This document shows, piece after piece, positions 41,995 to 50,056 of a DNA stretch of 64,000 bases (the first letter of the stretch is position 1; every line of letters starts with the position of its first letter). The notes beneath the pieces were generated by a model. The model was given only the letters and a program-made list of their open reading frames with translations. It had not been told where the DNA came from and ran no database searches. Where the stretch lies: assembly GCA_012517355.1 (NCBI GenBank), contig JAAYVD010000071.1, positions 49,610-113,609 of the forward strand, written 5' to 3'. The DNA comes from Candidatus Rifleibacteriota bacterium (GTDB lineage: Bacteria > Muiribacteriota > Ozemobacteria > Ozemobacterales > Ozemobacteraceae). A program made the position numbers and the translations under genes.

Positions 41995-43584
41995 ATGCGA
42001 CGCGCGATGTTCCTGGTTCTCGTGGTGTTCTGCCTCCTGGTCCAGGTGCCTGCCCAGGCCTTCCTGGAGGACGCTGACGACGTGGTCATCTCCCCCAAGG
42101 AAGTGAGCACGGCGGACACGACGGAAACCGCCCCTCCCCCCGCGGCGGTTGCCCCGACGGAGCCCGTGGCCCCAACGACGCCCGCTCCCAAAAAGGAACC
42201 CAAGATCGAGAAGGTCACCGTCAAACCGGGCGACTCCTTGTGGGCCCTGGCCAAGAAATACCTCGGTGACGGCGCCCGATACTGGGAAATCGTGAAGGCC
42301 AACGCCAAGAAGTATCCCGGTCTCCTGAAGAACCCTGATCTGATCCTCGACGGCTGGGAACTGATCATCCCGGTCGATGGCGAGACCGACACCACCGCCA
42401 GCACCTCCACCACGGGCAGCACCAGCACGAGCGGCACGACGGCCGCCGCCCCCGGCGGTTCCACGACCACCCAGCCCACCAAGCCGCCGACCACCAAGCC
42501 GTTGACGGTCGAACAGAAGACCGCCAAGCTGCAGGATGCGGTCAACCGCATGAACATGGCCTTGTTGTCGCAGGGCAAGACCCTGACCGAGCTGAACACC
42601 CAGACCGTCCGGCTGATGATCGAAAAAGGTTTCATCACCGAAGAGGAATGGATGAACCTCAACCCCCCCGAGGGCTATCGGTGGGTGATCGAGAAGGGGA
42701 AGGTCAAGCTGGTCAATCGTGACGGCAAGCCGATGACCAACGCCGAGGCCGCCAAGACCAACGAAGCCACCGCCAAGGCCGCCGCCGAGAAGGCCAAGGC
42801 CGAAGCCGAGAAGGCCGCCAAGGAAGCCGCCGCCAAGGCCGCCGCCGAAAAGGAAGCCAAGGACAAGGCCGCCAAGGACAAGGCCGCCGCTGAGAAGGCC
42901 GCTGCCGAGAAGGCCGCCAAGGAAGCCGCCGAGAAGGCCGCCGCCGAGAAGGCGAAGGCCGACAAGGCCAAGGCCGACAAGGAAAAGGCCGAGAAGGAAA
43001 AGGCCGCCAAGGAAGCCGCCAAGCCGGTCGCCCAGAAGAACTTCGAGGCCGACCTCGCCAAGATCGGCATGCCCAACATCTTCGGCAAGGAACGGGAATA
43101 CCTGTCGGCCATCGCCGCGGCTGCCGACCTGAACGGCGGGTATCTGCACTTCAGCCCCTATGTCGACTTCGGGGTCAGCCTCCACACCCTGCAGTACGAG
43201 CTGCTCAAGGCCCAGGAGCTGTACGAAGAGAAGGTCCGCGAGGGCGACACCGACAAGTTCCTCGGCATCTTCGGCAACAACATCGAGTCGGCCGCCAAGA
43301 AGGTCGCCTCCTGCCGCGAGAAGCTGGCCAAGGAATGGGAAAAGTTCAAGAAGGTCCATGACGAGGGCAAGGCCCAGGTGAAGACCATCAAGGCCGACAT
43401 CGACAAGGCCGCCGCCGCCAAGAAGGCCGCGGAAGACAAGCTGGCCAAGCTCGACAAGTACAATCCCGACAACGGCAAACAGGTCCAGGAACTGATGGAA
43501 GAGATCAAGGACCAGCAGAAGGCCATCGACAAGCTGCAGAAAAAGGTCGGGTACCTCGATCCCCTGTTGAAACTGTTCCCGTAA
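41995..43584 (+). CDS. Secreted LysM protein with long Ala/Lys coiled-coil region
   Basis: The 529-residue protein starts at ATG 41995 (AAGGAT ribosome site), with a signal peptide (FLVLVVFCLLVQVPAQA). A LysM domain at about residues 75-125 (VTVKPGDSLWALAKKYLGDG; LKNPDLILDGWELIIP) should bind peptidoglycan. Thr-rich spacers follow. Residues about 245-345 are almost only Ala, Lys and Glu (AAEKAKAEAEKAAKEA), a TolA-like single helix. The C-terminal 180 residues contain another coiled coil (KTIKADIDKAAAAKKAAEDK). It may span the periplasm, anchored on the wall. A hairpin and promoter separate it from the next gene. Confidence 0.85.
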   Translation: MRRAMFLVLVVFCLLVQVPAQAFLEDADDVVISPKEVSTADTTETAPPPAAVAPTEPVAPTTPAPKKEPKIEKVTVKPGDSLWALAKKYLGDGARYWEIVKANAKKYPGLLKNPDLILDGWELIIPVDGETDTTASTSTTGSTSTSGTTAAAPGGSTTTQPTKPPTTKPLTVEQKTAKLQDAVNRMNMALLSQGKTLTELNTQTVRLMIEKGFITEEEWMNLNPPEGYRWVIEKGKVKLVNRDGKPMTNAEAAKTNEATAKAAAEKAKAEAEKAAKEAAAKAAAEKEAKDKAAKDKAAAEKAAAEKAAKEAAEKAAAEKAKADKAKADKEKAEKEKAAKEAAKPVAQKNFEADLAKIGMPNIFGKEREYLSAIAAAADLNGGYLHFSPYVDFGVSLHTLQYELLKAQELYEEKVREGDTDKFLGIFGNNIESAAKKVASCREKLAKEWEKFKKVHDEGKAQVKTIKADIDKAAAAKKAAEDKLAKLDKYNPDNGKQVQELMEEIKDQQKAIDKLQKKVGYLDPLLKLFP

Positions 43585-43592
43585 GGAAACGG

Positions 43593-43621
43593 TTGGCGTT
43601 CTCCCAAAATTGGTTTATACT
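43593..43621 (+). promoter_or_regulatory. Sigma-70-type promoter of the TolB-like gene
   Basis: TTGGCG (43593-43598), a 17-nt spacer and TATACT (43616-43621). Transcription would start near 43628, inside the hairpin described next. Confidence 0.65.
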
Positions 43622-43624
43622 GCG

Positions 43625-43644
43625 GGCGGGGTTCACACCCCGCC
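43625..43644 (+). terminator. Hairpin followed by T-run between the LysM and TolB-like genes
   Basis: GGCGGGG and CCCCGCC pair around TTCACA and are followed by TGATTCTTTTTCCC. For transcripts from the LysM gene this is an intrinsic terminator. For the downstream promoter it lies at the very 5' end and could act as an attenuator or a stabilising 5' stem. Confidence 0.65.
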
Positions 43645-43676
43645 TGATTCTTTTTCCCTGAAAGGAAGGGCTGTTG

Positions 43677-44540
43677 ATGAGAATCTTCGCACATTGCCTC
43701 TGCCTGGTCCTGTTGCTGTCCGCCGGTTGGATGGTCTCCCCCCTCGGCGCCGAGGAAACCACCGCGGCTGCCGCCTCCACCCCCACCGGCAAGATCCTGT
43801 TCGTCGACACCTCCGAAGCGGGGAAGACCTTCCTGGCCACGATCAATCCCGACGGCACCGGCAAGACCCGGCTGACCCCGTCGTATTTCAACATCGTGTT
43901 CCCCAAGTCGTGTGAAACCAGCGGCTGGATGGGCTTCACCAACAAGACTCCCGACATGAAATCGGAAGTCTACCTGCTGAGCCGCGACGCCAAGAAGATC
44001 AAGAAGATCCTCGAAGGCGCGGCCCTCGAGGGCTTCTCCCCCAACGGCAAGTTCCTGATCTACACGACCTGCGACATGAAGGCCGAACTGTTCGTGTACA
44101 GCATCGAGAGCAAGACCGCCACCCAGATCTCCCAGAACCTGCGCGTCACCGCCGCCGACTGGTCGCCCGACAGCGAGTGGATCGCGGTTTCCGTCCTGGT
44201 CGAGGACGGCACCAACGACCTGTATATGATCTCGACCATGGCCCAGGGGATCATCCGCCTCACCCAGACCCCCGGCGTCGATGAGTCCTTCCCCGTCTTC
44301 ACCAAGGACGGCAAATACCTGGCCTTCATCTCCAACCGCAACGGCGAAAACGAGATCGAGTATCTCGACCTGCACGAGAAGAAGTTCCAGCGCCCCCTGA
44401 TCATGGGCATGTACCCTTCGGTGTCGCCCGACAAGAACTGGGTCGCCTTCGAAAAAGACGGCCAGATCGGCATCAGCCAGGGTGATGGGCTGAACACCAA
44501 GGTCCTGACCGCCGGCCGCACCCCCTGGTGGATCAGGTAG
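43677..44540 (+). CDS. TolB-like beta-propeller exported protein
   Basis: The 287-residue protein starts at ATG 43677 with GGAAGG 7 nt upstream, with a signal peptide (LCLVLLLSAGWMVSPLGA). It is built of repeated blades: KILFVDTSEAGKTFLATINP, GFSPNGKFLIYTTCD, ADWSPDSEWIAVSVLVEDG, PVFTKDGKYLAFISNRNGEN and PSVSPDKNWVAFEKDGQIGI. These match the WD40-like/TolB PD40 repeat (SPDG...IAF). It lacks the N-terminal domain of true TolB. Such proteins usually act as periplasmic interaction scaffolds. It is followed after 8 nt by the universal stress gene, so both may share a transcript. Confidence 0.82.
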   Translation: MRIFAHCLCLVLLLSAGWMVSPLGAEETTAAAASTPTGKILFVDTSEAGKTFLATINPDGTGKTRLTPSYFNIVFPKSCETSGWMGFTNKTPDMKSEVYLLSRDAKKIKKILEGAALEGFSPNGKFLIYTTCDMKAELFVYSIESKTATQISQNLRVTAADWSPDSEWIAVSVLVEDGTNDLYMISTMAQGIIRLTQTPGVDESFPVFTKDGKYLAFISNRNGENEIEYLDLHEKKFQRPLIMGMYPSVSPDKNWVAFEKDGQIGISQGDGLNTKVLTAGRTPWWIR

Positions 44541-44548
44541 GGGGCCCC

Positions 44549-45004
44549 ATGATCAACATCAAGAAGATCCTGGTTCCCGTCGATTTCTCCGAGAGCGCCC
44601 CGCTGGCGCTGCGGTACGCCGCCAGTTTCGCCGCCGAGTTCGGTGCCCAGATCCACCTCCTGCACGTGATCGAGGAGGAGACCATGCACCCCGGCAACCT
44701 GGAAGACCCACTGCACACGGCCCAGCGCTGGGAAAAGGAAGCTTCCGAGAAGCTCACGGCGCTCGTCGCGAAAGATTCCTACAAGGGGCTCGACATCTCC
44801 CACACCGTCAAGGGCGGCATCACCTTCGAGACCATCATCGAGGAAGCCCGGGCGAAGGAGATCGACCTGATCATCATCGGCGCCCACGGCGAGTCCGGCT
44901 TCGTCGACTCCTGGCTGGGCGGCACCTCCTACGAGGTGGCCCGCAAGGCCCCCTGCCCCGTCCTCACCGTCAAATCCTCCGGCCACGGGTTCGTCCAGAG
45001 CTGA
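44549..45004 (+). CDS. Universal stress protein (UspA family)
   Basis: The 151-residue protein starts at ATG 44549. It has the Usp fold with INIKKILVPVDFSESAPLAL at the N terminus and a C-terminal nucleotide-binding segment IIIGAHGESGFVDSWLGGTS, then RKAPCPVLTVK. The ATP-binding pattern G-2x-G-9x-G-(S/T) is nearly met, with one extra residue. It is cytoplasmic and probably forms dimers. The gene follows the TolB-like gene after 8 nt and is ended by a 16-bp hairpin. Confidence 0.92.
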   Translation: MINIKKILVPVDFSESAPLALRYAASFAAEFGAQIHLLHVIEEETMHPGNLEDPLHTAQRWEKEASEKLTALVAKDSYKGLDISHTVKGGITFETIIEEARAKEIDLIIIGAHGESGFVDSWLGGTSYEVARKAPCPVLTVKSSGHGFVQS

Positions 45005-45023
45005 GCCCCGGCCCGACGCCCAC

Positions 45024-45057
45024 GCAGAACACCCCCGCCCCGGCGGGGGTGTTCTGC
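45024..45057. terminator. Strong hairpin after the universal stress gene
   Basis: GCAGAACACCCCCGCC and GGCGGGGGTGTTCTGC are perfectly complementary (16 bp) around CC. No long T-run follows (ATTCCG), so it may be a weak terminator or a transcript-end stabiliser. Confidence 0.65.
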
Positions 45058-45096
45058 ATTCCGTAAGGTGAGGCTCTGGCAGGCGATCAAACGAGA

Positions 45097-45246
45097 CTCC
45101 AGCATTTCGACAGAGACCTCGAGGGCGGCAGGGGAAAGGGTGAAAGGGGAGGGAAATGGCGAAGGGAGCCGCCAGCACGATCTGCGCCATCAGCATCGAT
45201 GGGTGGATGAAGGATGTGGATTGATGCGACAGTCGAAATGCTGGAG
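45097..45246. mobile_element. MITE-like 150-bp element, copy 2
   Basis: The left end CTCCAGCATTTCGACAG and the right end CAGTCGAAATGCTGGAG are inverted repeats with one mismatch in 17. The interior is the reverse complement of the element at 37338-37487, and both are 150 bp long. A fragment occurs at 16585-16622. The rest of the gap 45005-45501 contains no gene. Confidence 0.65.
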
Positions 45247-45501
45247 GGTCGATGAAACACCTCAGGCGCGCAGGAGAAAAGGAGGACAGGGGGAAGGGGC
45301 GAGGGGTGGCCCCACATCCTGTGTGGTCAGTGCACTCTCACAGAAGGATGTTCGGGGTGGCGGGATGTCCTTGCTGCTGATGGACGCGGATACCTGCCGT
45401 CTTCAAGGGCCAAGCGGAGACAGGCCATTGAAGGTTGGGTGGGAGGAAAAACAAGTTCTGCCGTCGGGCATGGTTCGAGAGGGCCCGGAAGGCGGGGTGG
45501 T

Positions 45502-48231
45502 TCAGGCGCGACCCGGGCGGCGGGGGGCGACGCGACCCGGCAGGGGGCGGACGGATTCCAACAATTCCTCGAGGGCGGAGGCGATGGACACCGGGTTCTC
45601 GCGGGGGGCCACCGCCACGTCGATCTGCAGGTCGAGGCCGGGCGGGGGCGCCATGAACGCCGGTTTTTCGGCCAGACAGAGGGCGGAGACCCCGTTCCCC
45701 ACCTCGAGCGGGAAAAACCGGTCACGGTGCGGGTTGGTGATCAGGTCGTGGGCGCCGAGGCGGAGGGGGAACCGGCTGAACGAGACGACCGGGTTCCAGG
45801 CGACCGTCCAGACCGGGCCGGGGGGGGCGGGGGGACTGTCGGCCGGCCATTCGCGGCCCGCCGTGGCGGCCAGCCCCTGCCCGGCCACCACCCCGACCGC
45901 CGGGCGGTTGACCAGGTTGAAGCACCAGTCGAGCCGGAACCGGTGCTGGGGCAGAGCCTTGGCGAGGGCGAAGGCTTCCCAGCCGAGGCAGAGGAACTCC
46001 TGGGGCGGCATCGGATCGAGCGCCGCCACCAGGGCATCGAGCTGGGAGCGATTGATGATGGGGGGAAGCCAAAACCGCACGCGGTCAGGTGAGGGGCGGA
46101 ACGGCATCCGGATGTCCCCGGCTTCGCCGAACGGCAGGATCCAGACGTCGGGGTGGACATCGCGGACGAAGGGAAAGGCGCGGTTCCAGACCCGGATGAA
46201 CAGCCGGGGAGAGGGGGAGACACCACCGGGGCCATGCCCCGGCGGGGTGGGAAGCCGATCCTCCGTTCCGGAATCTCGGGGACCCCTGGCCCAAGCCCCG
46301 AATCCGGTCAGGGGTTCCCGCACCGCCTGACCCTTTGGCGGGCTGACGGTGGCCGACGGGTCGGGTGGCGCTTGATCGGTCCCGGGAGTCGCCGCGGAAT
46401 TCCGGGGACATGATACGGAATTCGGAAATTCCGTATCATGTCCCCGGAATTCCGGCGAGCCTGGACTGCCACCCCCGGGGAGGGGGGGAGGCCGCCCACC
46501 AACCGGAAGCCGGGATGGGGACTCCGGCGGCGGGGGGGGCAGACGTTCCATGTGCAGGAGGGCATCGACCAGGGCCCGCTTGAGCTTCTTGAGCCCCGTC
46601 AGGGGGATGAACAGGCCGGGGCCGAGCGCCGAGACGACCTGCCGCCGCACCCGGAAATGCTCGCCGAGGGTGGCGAACTTGTCGGCCAGGACCCCGGCTT
46701 CGAGACCGCGCCCGACGGCGAGGGCCAGCGGTTCGGACGAGGTGAACCGCACTGCCCGGCCGTGCAGCATGGTCTCGACGGCCAGGGGCTGGCCCTCCCG
46801 GCCCGACCAGAACAGGTCGACGGGGGCCCGCTCCCATTCCTTGCGCCAGCCCTGCATCCAGTCGGGGCTGCCGCCGGAAGCCGTGCGCTGCACGGGCGTG
46901 CGGGGCGGCAGGCCGTCGGGCAGGCCACGCACCAGGTAATGCCCCGGCCGGCCGGCCACCGCTTCGACGAAGGTCAGCCGGTCGCCCTGGCGGTGGCCCT
47001 GGGCGTCCTCCCAGGCCACGCCGTCCCCGGCCTGGGGCGGGAAGCGGCAGGCCAGCTCGGTCAGCCCGCCAGGCCGCCGTGCCACCACGGTGCCGAGGGG
47101 AACCCCCTCGCGGCCGGGGTGGTCGCCGGTCGTCCAGTCGCCGGCCGGGGGTCGGTCGAGGAACCCCTCGTGGAAGGTGCGGGTGAAGCCCCGCCCGAGG
47201 ACCTCCTCGAACCCGCCAGCAGCGGGGCCGGCCTCCGGACGTCGAGGGGTCCCGTCCGGAGGCCGATCAATCGTAAAATTCCGGGAATCCGGATTCGGCA
47301 AATTCTGGGAATTCTGGGGACACGATACGGAATTGCGGGAATTCTGGGGACACAATACGGAATTGGGGTGTTCCGTATCATGTCCCCGGAATTCGCGGCG
47401 AGGCTCCCCGGGCAGGTGGCCGGTCTGCGGGACGGCGTCAAGGGCCTGGCGATAGGCCTGCACGACGTGAAAGACGTATTCAGGCCCCTTCATGCGGCCC
47501 TCGATCTTGAGGGCGGCCACCCGCGGCAGGCGAAGGTCGGCCAGGCGGTCCACCAAGCGCAGGTCGCGCGGGCTGAAGAACCATGCATCGGCGGCCCCGG
47601 AAGCGGCGCCACGGTATGGCTTGCGACACGGTTGGGCGCAGGTGCCACGGTTGCCCGAGCGACTGCCCAGGGCGATGCTCCAGAAGCAGCGACCAGAGAT
47701 GCTGTAGCACATGGCACCATGGACGAAGACCTCGAGTTCGAAGGGAACGCGCGTCGCCAGGTCGCGGATCTCCTCGAGGGTCAGCTCGCGAGGCAGGATG
47801 ACGCGGGAGATGCCGAGGTCCTGGAGCACCTCGACGCCGCCAGTGCCGAACCAGGCGGCCTGGGTGCTGAGGTGGCGGGGCAGGCGGCTGCCGCGGCGCA
47901 CGATGTGGGCGGCCACGCCGAGATCCTGGATGATCAGCGCGTCGGGGCGCAGGGCTTCGTAGAACTCCAGGGCTTCGTCGAGGAGGTGCCATTCCCCATC
48001 GAAGACCAGGGTGTTGACAGTGATGTACAGCCGGCGGTTCAGCGACCGGGTGACCCGGCGGGCCCACCTCAGGCCGTTTTCGTCGAAATTGGGGGCGAAG
48101 GCGCGGGCCCCGAACCGGCGTCCGGCCAGGTAGACGGCATCGGCGCCGGCCAGAAGGGCGGCTTTCAGCGCCGCCTGGTCGCCGGCGGGGGCGAGCAGTT
48201 CGGGCCGGCGGGGTCCCCGGGGTTCGGTCAT
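45502..48231 (-). CDS. Peptidase U32 family protein with two in-frame palindromic repeat insertions
   Basis: The 909-residue protein starts at ATG 48231. Residues 1 to about 270 are the U32 domain (PELLAPAGDQAALKAALLAG; the signature EVFVHGAMCYSISGRCFWS; GSRSGNRGTCAQPCRKPY). A DUF3656-like part follows (GFTRTFHEGFLDRPPAGDW; DRLTFVEAVAGRPGHYL). U32 members such as RlhA and TrhP hydroxylate RNA rather than digest protein, so that role is possible. Two stretches, about residues 279-308 and 593-612, are translated copies of a palindromic DNA repeat (peptides such as EFRGHDTE and SVSCPRNS), each beside Pro-rich filler. The frame is kept throughout, so the gene may still be functional. Confidence 0.88.
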   Translation of the reverse strand: MTEPRGPRRPELLAPAGDQAALKAALLAGADAVYLAGRRFGARAFAPNFDENGLRWARRVTRSLNRRLYITVNTLVFDGEWHLLDEALEFYEALRPDALIIQDLGVAAHIVRRGSRLPRHLSTQAAWFGTGGVEVLQDLGISRVILPRELTLEEIRDLATRVPFELEVFVHGAMCYSISGRCFWSIALGSRSGNRGTCAQPCRKPYRGAASGAADAWFFSPRDLRLVDRLADLRLPRVAALKIEGRMKGPEYVFHVVQAYRQALDAVPQTGHLPGEPRREFRGHDTEHPNSVLCPQNSRNSVSCPQNSQNLPNPDSRNFTIDRPPDGTPRRPEAGPAAGGFEEVLGRGFTRTFHEGFLDRPPAGDWTTGDHPGREGVPLGTVVARRPGGLTELACRFPPQAGDGVAWEDAQGHRQGDRLTFVEAVAGRPGHYLVRGLPDGLPPRTPVQRTASGGSPDWMQGWRKEWERAPVDLFWSGREGQPLAVETMLHGRAVRFTSSEPLALAVGRGLEAGVLADKFATLGEHFRVRRQVVSALGPGLFIPLTGLKKLKRALVDALLHMERLPPPPPESPSRLPVGGRPPPLPGGGSPGSPEFRGHDTEFPNSVSCPRNSAATPGTDQAPPDPSATVSPPKGQAVREPLTGFGAWARGPRDSGTEDRLPTPPGHGPGGVSPSPRLFIRVWNRAFPFVRDVHPDVWILPFGEAGDIRMPFRPSPDRVRFWLPPIINRSQLDALVAALDPMPPQEFLCLGWEAFALAKALPQHRFRLDWCFNLVNRPAVGVVAGQGLAATAGREWPADSPPAPPGPVWTVAWNPVVSFSRFPLRLGAHDLITNPHRDRFFPLEVGNGVSALCLAEKPAFMAPPPGLDLQIDVAVAPRENPVSIASALEELLESVRPLPGRVAPRRPGRA
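46396..46453. repeat. 58-bp perfect palindromic element inside the U32 gene
   Basis: Two 27-bp arms, perfectly complementary, flank the loop CGGA. Each arm reads GGAATTCCGGGGACATGATA and then CGGAATT from outside in. The unit is the same as in the clusters at 47307-47394 and 50425-50492. Related GTCCCCGGAATTC repeats in other bacteria resemble REP sequences linked to RAYT transposases; no such transposase gene is in the window. Confidence 0.85.
47307..47394. repeat. Three-unit palindromic repeat cluster inside the U32 gene
   Basis: Two direct units (47307-47334 and 47337-47364; GGGAATTCTGGGGACAC core) and one inverted unit (47371-47394; TTCCGTATCATGTCCCCGG). All are in frame with the U32 protein, encoding alternating NSVSCPQNS-like peptides. 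The neighbourhood (about 47276-47306) has further degenerate AATTCC pieces. Confidence 0.8.
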
Positions 48232-48245
48232 GACTGGGACCAGCC

Positions 48246-48896
48246 TCAGTTCCGCCGGCGAGGGGAGCGGGGCGAAGGGGGGGCGCCGGCCGGAAGGGAA
48301 GGTGATGCGGCGGGCCGGCGAGCGGATGAAGAAGGGGCCAGGACCGGGGGCTGGGAGGTGGACGAAGGGCCGCTCCGAGCCTTGGTTCCGCCCGGAGACC
48401 TGGGCACAGACCGGGCAGCAGAGGCAGGAAGGGGGCGGGCGGCCGGCGCGACCTTGGTTCCGGCCGCGGGGGCCGAGGCGAGGAAGGCTTCGAGCGCGTG
48501 CCGGTAGCCCAGCGGGCCGAGTCCGCAGATGACCGCGCGGCAGACGCCCGAGATGAGCGAGGTGCGGCGAAACTCCTCGCGAGCGTGGATGTTGGTGAGG
48601 TGGACCTCGATGACCGGCAGGCCGAGGGCGGCCAGGCAGTCTCGCAGGCAGACGCTGGTGTGGCCAAGGCCGCCGGGGTTGATGATGATGCCGTCGACCT
48701 TGCCGCGGGCGGCCTGCAGCCGGTCGAGCAGTTCCCCCTCGTGGTTCGATTGGAAGAAGGAGAGTCGGGCCGCGTGGCGGGCGGCCAGGGCGGCCAGTTC
48801 CGCCTCGATGTCGGCCAGGGTGCGGGCCCCGTAGAGGTGGGGCTCGCGGGAACCGAGCAGGTTGAGGTTCGGTCCGTTGACGACGAGCAGGTGCAT
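48246..48896 (-). CDS. aroQ: Type II 3-dehydroquinate dehydratase with C-terminal extension
   Basis: The 216-residue protein starts at ATG 48896 with GGAGG 9 nt upstream. Residues 1-145 match AroQ: LLVVNGPNLNLLGSREPHLYG (in part the flexible catalytic loop with its Tyr), FFQSNHEGELLD, INPGGLGHTSVCLRD and VIEVHLTNIHAREEFRRTS with the catalytic His. It dehydrates 3-dehydroquinate in the shikimate pathway and normally forms dodecamers. An extra 65 residues at the C terminus are Pro/Ser/Arg-rich and without known function. It is cotranscribed with the U32 gene (gap 14 nt). Confidence 0.93.
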   Translation of the reverse strand: MHLLVVNGPNLNLLGSREPHLYGARTLADIEAELAALAARHAARLSFFQSNHEGELLDRLQAARGKVDGIIINPGGLGHTSVCLRDCLAALGLPVIEVHLTNIHAREEFRRTSLISGVCRAVICGLGPLGYRHALEAFLASAPAAGTKVAPAARPLPASAARSVPRSPGGTKARSGPSSTSQPPVLAPSSSARRPAASPSLPAGAPPSPRSPRRRN

Positions 48897-48919
48897 GGTG
48901 GTGTTCCTCCCGGGTCCGC

Positions 48920-50056
48920 TCATTTGCGGATGAGCAGGTCGAAGATACCGTAGGCCCCCCGCATGAACCCCAGCAGGTCGCGGGCGGACCGGAGGCGCCA
49001 CAGGTGTCGCCAGAGGCGCCCCTGGCGCAGGTAGAACTCGATCAGGGTGCAGCGCAGGCGGAAGCAGTCCCAGTCGAGGGGGTGTTCGACCGAAAGCTGG
49101 TCGCAGAAGGGGCCGAGCCCGTCGAGATCGGGGTCGCCGGCCAAGGCCCCGGTCAGCCGCAACCCGATCGGCACCGCGGCCTCGCCGAACCGCGGCGCGA
49201 TGCGGGCAAAGGCGTCGAGCATCTCGAACTGCCCACCCGGGTGCAGCCACAACCGGTCGAGGAACCCGGTCGGCAGCAGGGCGATGGCGGCCGCCTCGTC
49301 GGGGTCGGCCACCGCCAGCGAGAACGGGAACCGGTTCCGGGCACAGATCTCCTGGAGGCGGCCGAACGTGTCGGCGGGAAAGACGGGCGCAGCGAAGGCC
49401 GCCGAGCCGAACCCCGACCGGGCCAACCACGGCACCAGCCGATCGAGGAACCCGGCCGGGGCCGGCGCCCCCAGGCGCGTGGTGCGGTCGAGCAGCCCGA
49501 GCCAGGGTTGATAGATGCCCACCGTCCGGCCCGTGATCTGCTTCTCGACCGAGACCGAGTAGGAACCGGCCTCGGGAAGGAGCACCTCCGGCACGGGCAG
49601 CGGGTCTCGCAGGTCATCGGCCAGGGTCTCCCGCCAGCCGGCGGGGGACGGCCCGCCGGCGAGCAGCGAGGCCAGCAGGGTCCGGCCCGTTCCCGACAGG
49701 AGGATGTCCCAGTCCCGCGCGAACCGGCGCCGGACCGCCCCGCCGAGGACCCGCCGCGCGCCGGGATACCGGCGGGCCAGGGCCTGGCTGAAGGCGGCGG
49801 AGGTGTCTTCCGTCCAGTCCGAGGCGGCCTGGACGACGACCGCGCGGAGGCCCTCACCGGTGGGAAGGTCGGCCAGGCGGTCCTCGGGCGGGGCGGCCTG
49901 GAGGTCGGCCATCACCGCGCGACCGGGGAAGGCGGCGGCCAGGCAGGCCAGCCCCACCGGGGCGGTCCGCCCGGCGGCCTTCTGCAGGCGGCCGTACCGG
50001 ATCTCCGGCTGGGAGACGGTGTGCAGCAGCAGGATCTCGGGACAAGAGGTATCCAT
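48920..50056 (-). CDS. Degenerate B12-binding/radical-SAM-like protein without cluster cysteines
   Basis: The 378-residue protein starts at ATG 50056. I read the layout of B12-dependent radical SAM proteins: an N-terminal Rossmann-like part (EILLLHTVSQPE, then TAPVGLACLAAAFPGRAVM) and a central barrel-like part (SVEKQITGRTVGIYQPWLGL; RLQEICARNRFPFSLAVADP; GFLDRLWLHPGGQFEMLDAF). The CxxxCxxC motif that would hold the 4Fe-4S cluster is absent, and few cysteines remain. The assignment is by overall pattern only. It lies 23 nt upstream of aroQ on the same strand. TACACT lies 12 nt before the ATG, giving at most a very short leader. Confidence 0.5.
   Translation of the reverse strand: MDTSCPEILLLHTVSQPEIRYGRLQKAAGRTAPVGLACLAAAFPGRAVMADLQAAPPEDRLADLPTGEGLRAVVVQAASDWTEDTSAAFSQALARRYPGARRVLGGAVRRRFARDWDILLSGTGRTLLASLLAGGPSPAGWRETLADDLRDPLPVPEVLLPEAGSYSVSVEKQITGRTVGIYQPWLGLLDRTTRLGAPAPAGFLDRLVPWLARSGFGSAAFAAPVFPADTFGRLQEICARNRFPFSLAVADPDEAAAIALLPTGFLDRLWLHPGGQFEMLDAFARIAPRFGEAAVPIGLRLTGALAGDPDLDGLGPFCDQLSVEHPLDWDCFRLRCTLIEFYLRQGRLWRHLWRLRSARDLLGFMRGAYGIFDLLIRK

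Noticed and set aside
46438..48507. Plus-strand open frame of 689 codons opposite the U32 gene
   Set aside because: It is a shadow of the U32 and aroQ coding sequence; the U32 signature is on the minus strand.
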